From: Hyunsoonleella flava
Lineage (GTDB): Bacteria; Bacteroidota; Bacteroidia; Flavobacteriales; Flavobacteriaceae
DNA: 64,000 nt
Reading direction: 5' to 3'
Assembly (NCBI RefSeq): GCF_004310325.1
Contig: NZ_SIRT01000007.1
Span: forward strand, 124,001-188,000
Part shown: piece after piece, positions 25,820 through 32,307 of the stretch
Position numbering within the stretch: position 1 is the first letter of the stretch
Layout of the letters: each line of letters opens with the position of its first letter
Program-made: the position numbers and the translations under genes
Notes under the pieces: generated by a model
Seen by the model: the letters and a program-made list of their open reading frames with translations, nothing else
Database searches by the model: none
What the model was told of the DNA's origin: nothing

Positions 25820-27136
25820 CTAGTATCTGTAGTATTCTGGCTTAAATGGGCCTTCAACTTTTACACCAATATATTCGGCTTGGTCTTTGCGAAGTTCTGT
25901 AAGCTCAACACCAATTTTAGCAAGATGTAGTTTTGCTACTTTTTCATCTAAGTGCTTTGGTAGCATATATACATCGTTTTCATATTGATCGCTATTGTTC
26001 CAAAGCTCGATTTGCGCAAGAGTTTGGTTGGTAAAAGAGTTACTCATTACAAAACTTGGGTGGCCAGTAGCACAACCAAGATTTACTAATCTACCTTCAG
26101 CAAGAATGATAATATCTTTTCCGTTTACGGTGTATTTATCAACTTGTGGTTTTATGGTGTTTTTGGTATGTCCATGATTTTCATTCAACCAAGCCATATC
26201 AATTTCATTATCAAAATGCCCAATGTTACACACAATGGCTTTGTCTTTTAAAGCTTCAAAATGTTGCGCTTGCACAATATCTTTATTTCCTGTAGTTGTA
26301 ATAACAATATCCGCAACTGGAGCAACAGTTTCTAGTTTTTTAACTTCAAAACCATCCATTGCCGCTTGTAATGCACAAATAGGATCTATTTCAGTAACGG
26401 TTACAATACTACCTGCACCTCTAAATGATGCCGCAGTACCTTTACCAACATCACCATAACCACAAACTACAACGCGTTTTCCGGCTAGCATAATATCGGT
26501 TGCGCGACGGATAGCATCCACCGCACTTTCCTTACAGCCATATTTGTTATCGAATTTAGATTTTGTAACAGAATCGTTCACGTTAATGGCCGGCAATGGC
26601 AGCGTTCCATTTTTAACACGCTCGTACAACCTGTGCACACCAGTAGTGGTCTCTTCACTCAAACCTTTGATACCTGAAACTAGTTCTGGGTATTTGTCTA
26701 AAACCATGTTGGTTAAATCACCACCATCATCCAAAATCATGTTTAAAGGCTGTCTGTCTTCTCCAAAGAAAAGTGTTTGCTCAATACACCAGTCAAACTC
26801 TTCTTCAGTCATATCTTTCCAAGCATATACTGCAGTTCCCGCGGCAGCAATGGCAGCAGCCGCTTGATCTTGTGTTGAGAAAATATTACAGGAGCTCCAT
26901 GTAACTTCTGCACCTAAAGCCTGTAAAGTTTCAATCAATACTGCTGTTTGAATGGTCATGTGTAAACATCCAGCAATACGCGCCCCTTTTAAGGGTTGCT
27001 CGTTTTTGTATTCTTCACGTAAACTCATTAGCCCAGGCATTTCAGCTTCGGCTAACTCTATTTCTTTTCGCCCCCAATCGGCAAGTGTAATATCTTTTAC
27101 TTTGTGTGAAACGTAAGGAATTGTTTTTGTACTCAT
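25820..27136 (-). CDS. ahcY: adenosylhomocysteinase
   Basis: Hydrolyses S-adenosylhomocysteine to adenosine and homocysteine, clearing the product inhibitor of methylation. The 438 residues show [20 protein letters not shown] at the N-terminus, [13 protein letters not shown], and the NAD-binding [18 protein letters not shown]. The C-terminal signature ends with the lysine/tyrosine region FKPEYYRY. Length and motifs are normal. It is a single-gene unit with a strong terminator. Its leader is unusual: about 95 bases that can fold into three nested helices, described separately. Confidence 0.96.
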   Translation of the reverse strand: MSTKTIPYVSHKVKDITLADWGRKEIELAEAEMPGLMSLREEYKNEQPLKGARIAGCLHMTIQTAVLIETLQALGAEVTWSSCNIFSTQDQAAAAIAAAGTAVYAWKDMTEEEFDWCIEQTLFFGEDRQPLNMILDDGGDLTNMVLDKYPELVSGIKGLSEETTTGVHRLYERVKNGTLPLPAINVNDSVTKSKFDNKYGCKESAVDAIRRATDIMLAGKRVVVCGYGDVGKGTAASFRGAGSIVTVTEIDPICALQAAMDGFEVKKLETVAPVADIVITTTGNKDIVQAQHFEALKDKAIVCNIGHFDNEIDMAWLNENHGHTKNTIKPQVDKYTVNGKDIIILAEGRLVNLGCATGHPSFVMSNSFTNQTLAQIELWNNSDQYENDVYMLPKHLDEKVAKLHLAKIGVELTELRKDQAEYIGVKVEGPFKPEYYRY

Positions 27137-27236
27137 AGTAACTTTTTTTCTTTTATTTAAAAACCTAAAGTTGATTGGGATTAGTGGGTATTTTGGTTAA
27201 ATTCGCTTACCAAAATATGTAATCCTCCTTAGGCGG
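27137..27236 (-). promoter_or_regulatory. structured 5' leader of ahcY, candidate cis-regulatory RNA
   Basis: On the minus strand the leader can nest three helices: CCTAAGG with CTTTAGG, GGATTA with TAATCC, and TATTTTGGT with ACCAAAATA. The outer helix is followed by TTTTT. The 5' part contains AAGGAGGA, an anti-SD complement, but about 90 bases from the ATG and inside the stem. It does not match the SAH, SAM-I or SAM-II riboswitch patterns that I know. Control by SAH or a related metabolite is an inference from the gene alone. Confidence 0.45.
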
Positions 27237-27238
27237 TG

Positions 27239-27246
27239 CAAAGATA
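27239..27246 (-). promoter_or_regulatory. -7 element for ahcY
   Basis: TATCTTTG on the minus strand, matching TAnnTTTG. Transcription would start at the GCACCG at the head of the structured leader. No clear -33 TTTG is visible. Confidence 0.55.
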
Positions 27247-27269
27247 ACCATTAAGTTTTAGAATATTAA

Positions 27270-27896
27270 ATGCCATTGTACAAAACCATTCATCCAAATT
27301 CACAAACTACTGTTAAAATCTGGAAGATAACAGAGTCTTATGATGAATTATTGGCCAAAGTAAATTTAAAACCCAATGCGTTGGAACGTGTTTTAGGCAT
27401 GAAAAGCGAACTGCACCAACGTGGTTTTTTAAGCGTAAGATGGTTGCTACAAGAGTTTGGATATACAGATAAAGATTTGTTTTATGATGAATTTGGTAAA
27501 CCTCATTTAAAAGACGGAAAGCAAATTTCAATATCGCATTCGTTTAACTTTTCTGCGGTAATTATTAGTGATTCTATTATTGGAATTGATGTAGAGAAAC
27601 AACGCAAAAAAATAGCGGTTATAGCACATAAATTTGTAGACTACGAGTTTGATTATCTAGATAAAAACACAGACGATTACATTAATAAATTAACAGTGAT
27701 TTGGTGTGTAAAGGAGTCCTTGTATAAACTGTATTGTAAGCCTGGACTGAGTTTTAAGGATCATTGTTTAGTGATTCCTTTTAATATGGATGATGCTGAA
27801 ACTATGGCTTGGATTGATTATAAAGAAGCGAAAAAGCGATATAATATTGAATTTTTTGAGTTTGAAGGTTTCACTTGTGCCTATGCCATTGCGTAA
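27270..27896 (+). CDS. 4'-phosphopantetheinyl transferase superfamily protein
   Basis: Transfers phosphopantetheine from CoA to a carrier-protein serine. The 208 residues have the Sfp-type motifs: FGKPHL, ISISHS, the magnesium-binding GIDVE, and WCVKESLYK near 150. Sfp-type enzymes serve secondary-metabolite or general carrier proteins; none is in the window. It is the first gene of a tightly packed operon, its TAA overlapping the pcrB ATG by one base. The start lies only 24 bases from the divergent ahcY -7 element. Confidence 0.87.
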   Translation: MPLYKTIHPNSQTTVKIWKITESYDELLAKVNLKPNALERVLGMKSELHQRGFLSVRWLLQEFGYTDKDLFYDEFGKPHLKDGKQISISHSFNFSAVIISDSIIGIDVEKQRKKIAVIAHKFVDYEFDYLDKNTDDYINKLTVIWCVKESLYKLYCKPGLSFKDHCLVIPFNMDDAETMAWIDYKEAKKRYNIEFFEFEGFTCAYAIA

Positions 27897-28636
27897 TGAG
27901 TGTTTATAAAAACATATTAAAAGCTATTGGTAAAGGTGAACGCTTGTTTGCAGTATTGATTGATCCTGATAAGTTTGCCTTCGGAAATGCCGAAAGTTTT
28001 ATTAAAAAGGTAAATGTTTCGATGGCTACTCACATTTTTGTAGGTGGAAGCACTGTTGATGAATATACTACCGAGGCTTTAGTGGGCGAAATAAAAAAGT
28101 ACACAGACTTACCGATTATAATATTTCCGGGAGATGTTTATCAAATTACAGAAAAGGCAGATGCGCTGTTGTTCTTGTCGTTATTATCAGGAAGAAATCC
28201 TGAGTATTTAATTGGGAAACATGTTGAAGCAGTTTCTAAATTGAGACATATGAATCTGGAAGTGATACCCACAGGATATATTTTAATTGAAAGTGGCGTA
28301 AAAACAGCGGTTTCAGAAGTAACAAATACTGAAGGCATTTCAAGAAGCAACATACAGACTATAATTGATACTGCAAAAGCAGGAGAATTATTAGGAATGA
28401 AATTGATGTACTTGGAAGCTGGAAGCGGTGCTAAACTGCCACTAACAAAGGAGATTGTTAAAGCGGTAAAAAATGAATTGAGCATTCCTTTGATTATTGG
28501 TGGTGGGATTAAAACCAAGGCTCAAGTAGAAAACGCATATGGAGCTGGAGCAAATATAGTGGTGGTTGGAACGGCGTTTGAAGAAGATGAATCGTTTTTT
28601 GAAGAACTAAAAGATAACTATGAAAATATCAGTTGA
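27896..28636 (+). CDS. pcrB: geranylgeranylglyceryl/heptaprenylglyceryl phosphate synthase (PcrB family)
   Basis: Joins glycerol-1-phosphate to a long prenyl diphosphate, forming an archaeal-type ether lipid precursor. The 246-residue TIM barrel has LFAVLIDPDKF, THIFVGGSTVDEYT, YLEAGSGA and LIIGGGIKTKAQ, the phosphate-binding motif. The start is the ATG at 27896, sharing its A with the preceding TAA. An upstream in-frame ATG at 27875 gives a cysteine-rich non-family leader. The family is known in Bacteroidota, but the fate of the lipid there is unclear. It overlaps the next gene by 17 bases. Confidence 0.9.
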   Translation: MSVYKNILKAIGKGERLFAVLIDPDKFAFGNAESFIKKVNVSMATHIFVGGSTVDEYTTEALVGEIKKYTDLPIIIFPGDVYQITEKADALLFLSLLSGRNPEYLIGKHVEAVSKLRHMNLEVIPTGYILIESGVKTAVSEVTNTEGISRSNIQTIIDTAKAGELLGMKLMYLEAGSGAKLPLTKEIVKAVKNELSIPLIIGGGIKTKAQVENAYGAGANIVVVGTAFEEDESFFEELKDNYENIS

Positions 28637-28880
28637 ATTAACATTAACACCATTGCATGACGATTATGAGCCTGCAATCATTCATTTTATAAAAAAATTA
28701 AGAGCTTCAAATTTAAAAGTGCTTGAAAACCCTTTGAGTACCCAAGTGTATGGCGATTATGATGAAGTGATGAAATTATTAACTTCAGAAATAAAAGAAG
28801 CTTTCGAACTTGTAGAACGCGGGTTGCTTTACATGAAAATCGTTAAATCTGACAGACACGGTTATGAACCCCATTTTTGA
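28620..28880 (+). CDS. thiamine-binding protein family (MTH1187/YkoF-like)
   Basis: A small ferredoxin-like-fold protein. The 86 residues MKISVELTLTPLHDD to YEPHF match the PF01910-type pattern: an N-terminal strand, PLSTQVYGDYDEVMKLL, then a helix and a final strand. Family members bind thiamine or related pyrimidines. It overlaps both neighbours by 17 bases, so it is translationally coupled to pcrB upstream and to a PnuC/PnuT transporter downstream. That pairing, with a TPP riboswitch 3.2 kb further on, supports a role in thiamine handling. The binding itself is not shown by sequence alone. Confidence 0.75.
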   Translation: MKISVELTLTPLHDDYEPAIIHFIKKLRASNLKVLENPLSTQVYGDYDEVMKLLTSEIKEAFELVERGLLYMKIVKSDRHGYEPHF

Positions 28881-29496
28881 TTTCTTTCTAGAGCCATATC
28901 GAAATAGGGAAACAACATTAATTGTCCTTGAAGCCATTGCATTTGTTTTTGGAATTGCCAGTGTGGTTTATGCTAAAAGAGAGAATATTTTGGTGTATCC
29001 AACAGGTTTGGTGGCAACTATCATTACAGTTTACATCTTTTTACAAGATGAATTGATGGGAGACATGATGATGAATTTTTACTATTCGGTAATGAGCATC
29101 TATGGCTGGTGGAACTGGTCGAGAAAGAAAGAGAATAAATTTGTGGTACCCATTTCCAGAACAAACACTAAAGAGAAGCTTATTGGGTTTGGGATGTTTT
29201 TGTTAACCATGGTAGTCACTTATCTGGTTTATAAAGGATATGGGACGGAAATCACCCCATCAAATTACATCGATATTTTTACCTCAGGGGTATTTTTTAC
29301 GGCTATGTGGTTTATGGCAAACAAAAAATTGGAAAACTGGACACTATGGATTTTTGCTGATATTATTACAGTGCCCTTGTATGCATATAGGGGTTGGGGT
29401 ATGTTATCACTACAATATTTAATCTTTACTATATTAGCCATCCAAGGATATATGGCATGGAAGAAAAGTATAAACAAGAATTTAGCACCTGCATAA
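28864..29496 (+). CDS. PnuC/PnuT family vitamin precursor transporter
   Basis: Facilitator of the PnuC family, which takes up nicotinamide riboside (PnuC), thiamine (PnuT) or riboflavin (PnuX). The 210 residues have about seven membrane helices. The substrate-site aromatic motif is seen as SIYGWWNWSRK near residue 80, and a second conserved aromatic/asparagine region as FFTAMWFMANKKLENW. Family membership is clear, specificity is not. The upstream thiamine-binding protein and the nearby TPP riboswitch favour thiamine, whereas the downstream NadR-like kinase favours nicotinamide riboside. Short overlaps join it to both neighbours. Confidence 0.85.
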   Translation: MNPIFDFFLEPYRNRETTLIVLEAIAFVFGIASVVYAKRENILVYPTGLVATIITVYIFLQDELMGDMMMNFYYSVMSIYGWWNWSRKKENKFVVPISRTNTKEKLIGFGMFLLTMVVTYLVYKGYGTEITPSNYIDIFTSGVFFTAMWFMANKKLENWTLWIFADIITVPLYAYRGWGMLSLQYLIFTILAIQGYMAWKKSINKNLAPA

Positions 29497-30020
29497 AAGT
29501 TGTGTTGTTTGGTCCTGAATCTACAGGCAAGACAACCTTGTCTAGGCAACTTGCACGATATTATAACTCGGTTTGGGTGCCAGAGTATGCCCGCGAATAC
29601 CTTCAAAACAAATGGAATAACGAACGTAAAACTTGTGAACCTAAAGACTTATTGCCGATTGCAGAAGGGCAGATGAAACTTGAAAATGAGCTCGCTAAAA
29701 AGACCGATACCGTTTTAATTTGTGATACAGATTTGCTAGAAACTAAGGTTTATTCCGAAGCATATTACCTAGGGAATTGCGACCCTGTTCTTGAAAAATA
29801 CGCATTGGAAAATACTTACGATTTGTATTTTTTAACCTATATTGACATTCCATGGGAAGCAGACGATTTACGAGATAAACCTAATGAAAGGGAGGTGATG
29901 TTCAAAGCGTTTGAAGATGAATTAATAAAGCATAAAAGACCTTATGTTTTATTGAAAGGAAATAAAAAAGAACGTCTTGAAACAGCTGTAGCCCATATTG
30001 ACAAATTGCTTAAAAAATAA
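29457..30020 (+). CDS. NadR-like ATPase/kinase (AAA_28 type)
   Basis: A P-loop protein similar to the C-terminal ribosylnicotinamide kinase domain of NadR. The 187 residues show Walker A GPESTGKTTLS near residue 18, then VPEYAREYLQN, LICDTDLLETKVYSE and the lid region DIPWEADDLRDKP. There is no NMN adenylyltransferase domain. I use the ATG at 29457, which overlaps the transporter gene by 40 bases; the earlier ATG at 29394 lies deep inside it and adds no family sequence. It probably traps the substrate imported by the neighbour by phosphorylation, an inference from context. Confidence 0.8.
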   Translation: MEEKYKQEFSTCIKVVLFGPESTGKTTLSRQLARYYNSVWVPEYAREYLQNKWNNERKTCEPKDLLPIAEGQMKLENELAKKTDTVLICDTDLLETKVYSEAYYLGNCDPVLEKYALENTYDLYFLTYIDIPWEADDLRDKPNEREVMFKAFEDELIKHKRPYVLLKGNKKERLETAVAHIDKLLKK

Positions 30021-30025
30021 AATAT

Positions 30026-31573
30026 ATGTTTTCAGAAAAGGACATTGAACAAATATATAACAAAGGCATTACTTTAGACCATGTTAATGCCCAAATTGAC
30101 CGTTTAAAAAATGGAATGACGCATTCTAAACTGCTTGCTGCGGCAACAATTGGCAGAGGAATACACGCTTACAAAGGTAACGAAATCGATAGCCTTGTAC
30201 AGTTATATGAAGACCAAAAAGAGCAAAATGATATTTTAAAATTTGTACCAGCTTCTGGAGCGGCTACAAGAATGTTCAAGTTTTTGTTTCAGTTTTTAAA
30301 TCGATTTAACGCGTCAAAAGACAATATAAAAAAGTATGTTGAAAAGTATGGTGATGATTTAATAGAAACATTTGTCTCAAATCTTAAAGAGTTTCCGTTT
30401 TACGATGAGGTTCGTACCAACATAAATGAACACATTCCAAATTTTGAAAGTTTAAGTCTTGAAGAGCAATACTATCAATTTGTGAAAACAATGCTAGATG
30501 AAAATGGTTTGAATTATAGTTTCTTTCCCAAAGGGTTGTTGCCATTTCATAAGTATGAAAACCAATGTATAACTGCATTTGAGGAGCATTTGTTTGAGTC
30601 TACTTTGTATGCATCATCAAAAGGAAATGCAAACTTGCATTTTACGGTTTCTGAAAAACATCACAGCTATTTTTTGAAAGAACTTGAAAAAGTAAAAGCA
30701 GATTTAGAAAAAGAAGGTGACATTAATTTCAACGTTTCTTTTTCATACCAAAAAGAGGCTACTGAAACATTGGCCTTAACAAAAGATGATGAGGTGTTTA
30801 GAAACGATGACGGGTCTATTTTGTTTAGACCAGGCGGACATGGAGCCCTTTTAGAGAATTTAAATGATTTGGATAGCGATATTTTTTTTATAAAAAACAT
30901 CGATAATATTGTTGTGAAAGCAAAGAATGAACAAGACTCCAAGTACAAGAAATTACTGGCTGGAGTGTTATTGAAAATGCAAAACCAAGTATTTGAGTAT
31001 TTAAATCAGCTGGATAATGGAAATGTAGACGAGGCAGACATTACCGCTATGGCCTATTTTTTAAGAAAGCAACTAAACGTCTATATTGATCCCGATTTTG
31101 GAAGTTTTAGTTTTGAAGAAAAAGTAAATTACCTAAGAAGTAAATTTGATCGTCCTATTCGCGTATGTGGTATGGTTAAGAATGAAGGAGAACCGGGTGG
31201 CGGTCCGTTTTGGGTTAAAGATGAAAACGGTGAAATATCACTTCAAATAGTAGAATTTGCTCAGATAGATTTTAGCAAAAAACAACAGCAATCCATTGTT
31301 TACAAAGCGTCTCACTTCAACCCGACGGATTTGGTTTGTGGTGTGAAAAACTATAAAGGTGAAAAGTTTAATTTAATGGATTATGTTGATCCTGAAGCGG
31401 CATTTATCACTAAGAAAACCCAAAACGGAGTAGATATACAAGCTTTAGAACTTCCTGGGCTATGGAATGGCAGTATGGCACATTGGAACTCCATTTTCGT
31501 TGAAGTACCCGTGGAAACTTTTAATCCTGTAAAAACTGTAAATGACTTATTAAAACCAGCTCACCAAGGTTAA
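30026..31573 (+). CDS. DUF4301 family protein
   Basis: A 515-residue cytosolic protein found in Bacteroidota. The N-terminal half has LKFVPASGAATRMFKFLF, which looks like the nucleotide-binding G-x-x-x-R-M loop of sugar nucleotidyltransferases. Later come SILFRPGGHGALLENLNDLD and MVKNEGEPGGGPFWV, also reminiscent of a GT-A nucleotidyltransferase active site. No experimental function is known to me. It is placed after the NadR-like kinase with a 5-base gap, and its TAA overlaps the arfB start by one base. Confidence 0.75.
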   Translation: MFSEKDIEQIYNKGITLDHVNAQIDRLKNGMTHSKLLAAATIGRGIHAYKGNEIDSLVQLYEDQKEQNDILKFVPASGAATRMFKFLFQFLNRFNASKDNIKKYVEKYGDDLIETFVSNLKEFPFYDEVRTNINEHIPNFESLSLEEQYYQFVKTMLDENGLNYSFFPKGLLPFHKYENQCITAFEEHLFESTLYASSKGNANLHFTVSEKHHSYFLKELEKVKADLEKEGDINFNVSFSYQKEATETLALTKDDEVFRNDDGSILFRPGGHGALLENLNDLDSDIFFIKNIDNIVVKAKNEQDSKYKKLLAGVLLKMQNQVFEYLNQLDNGNVDEADITAMAYFLRKQLNVYIDPDFGSFSFEEKVNYLRSKFDRPIRVCGMVKNEGEPGGGPFWVKDENGEISLQIVEFAQIDFSKKQQQSIVYKASHFNPTDLVCGVKNYKGEKFNLMDYVDPEAAFITKKTQNGVDIQALELPGLWNGSMAHWNSIFVEVPVETFNPVKTVNDLLKPAHQG

Positions 31574-31983
31574 TGATGTTTGATGAAGAAGCCTTAATTA
31601 AAGAGTTAAACTTTAAAGCTATCAGGAGTTCTGGTAGTGGAGGTCAGCATGTAAATAAAGTGGCTTCAAAAGTTGAGCTTTTATTTGATGTAAAGGCATC
31701 TTTAGTGCTTGATGAAGCTCAAAAATTATTGCTTCAGGAAAACCTGCAATCACGATTGACGAAGGAGAGGCTGTTAATAATGCAATGTGGCGAATCTCGA
31801 AGTCAGCATAAAAATAAAGCCATAGTAATTCAACGTTTTTTGGAGCTTGTTAAATCCTCTTTGGTTGAAGAAAAAGAGCGTATCCCAACTAAAATTCCAA
31901 AAGTGGTAATAAGAAAGCGATTAAAGAACAAACGCTATCAATCTGAAAAAAAGGCAAATAGAAAGAAGCCTGATGTGGATTAA
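31573..31983 (+). CDS. arfB: alternative ribosome-rescue factor ArfB (peptidyl-tRNA hydrolase)
   Basis: Releases peptides from ribosomes stalled without a stop codon. The 136 residues carry the GGQ motif in SSGSGGQHVNKVASKVEL near residue 22. The basic C-terminal tail (KKANRKKPDVD and preceding Lys/Arg residues) enters the empty mRNA channel. There is no codon-recognition domain, which separates it from RF1 and RF2. It is the last gene of the seven-gene operon, with a TAATG overlap to DUF4301. Confidence 0.92.
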   Translation: MMFDEEALIKELNFKAIRSSGSGGQHVNKVASKVELLFDVKASLVLDEAQKLLLQENLQSRLTKERLLIMQCGESRSQHKNKAIVIQRFLELVKSSLVEEKERIPTKIPKVVIRKRLKNKRYQSEKKANRKKPDVD

Positions 31984-32023
31984 AAAATCCATGATTTAAC
32001 ATTTATAATTAAGAATTCGTTCT

Positions 32024-32031
32024 TACATTTG
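32024..32031 (+). promoter_or_regulatory. -7 element upstream of the TPP riboswitch
   Basis: TACATTTG fits TAnnTTTG. Transcription would start near 32038, right at the beginning of the riboswitch. The -33 position (about 32000) is AT-rich without a clear TTTG. Confidence 0.55.
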
Positions 32032-32035
32032 CATC

Positions 32036-32200
32036 GTTCTCAAAAAGGGGTGCTAACGAATTGATGATTGATGATGTTCGATTGAGGATTAACGAACTTA
32101 CAGTTCAAGAATCTAACATCGTAATTCTAAAATCTAAAATTTCTACGGCTGAGATCATACCCATTGAACCTAGAACAGGTAATGCTGTTTAGGAAATTAA
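32036..32200 (+). promoter_or_regulatory. TPP riboswitch (THI element)
   Basis: The conserved parts occur in order. GGGGTGCT is at about 32047. GGCTGAGATCATACCC is at about 32147-32162. GAACCT, ACAGGTAATGCTGT and TAGGAAA then follow. CCTA/TAGG and ACAG/CTGT form the P4 and P5 helices around the invariant GGTAATG. Between GGGGTGC and CTGAGA lie about 90 bases, a long optional P3 extension. It occupies the 324-base gap before the TonB-dependent receptor gene and predicts repression by thiamine pyrophosphate. Confidence 0.88.
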
Positions 32201-32208
32201 GATGCTGT

Positions 32209-32242
32209 TATGCTGAACTTGTTTCAGCATCTCATCTTTTAA
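32209..32242 (+). repeat. hairpin repeat, possible terminator of the riboswitch platform
   Basis: ATGCTGAA, CTTGT, TTCAGCAT form a perfect 8-bp stem, followed by CTCATCTTTT. A related hairpin (ATGCCGAACTTGTTTTGGCAT) lies at 40970-40990, so it is a dispersed repeat that may also act as a terminator here. Confidence 0.5.
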
Positions 32243-32283
32243 AAACAATTTTATTAACTTAAAGAATAATTACCTCTTTTTAT

Positions 32284-32306
32284 TCGATTATAAAACTCAT
32301 AATCGA
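32284..32306 (+). promoter_or_regulatory. hairpin just before the receptor start codon
   Basis: TCGATTAT, AAAACTC, ATAATCGA: a perfect 8-bp stem that ends two bases before the ATG at 32308. It is placed to block translation initiation and could be the expression platform of the TPP riboswitch. Confidence 0.45.
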
Positions 32307-32307
32307 T

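Noticed and set aside
27221-27229. AAGGAGGA as ribosome binding site of ahcY
   Set aside because: About 90 bases from the start codon and inside a predicted stem; Bacteroidota seldom use Shine-Dalgarno pairing.
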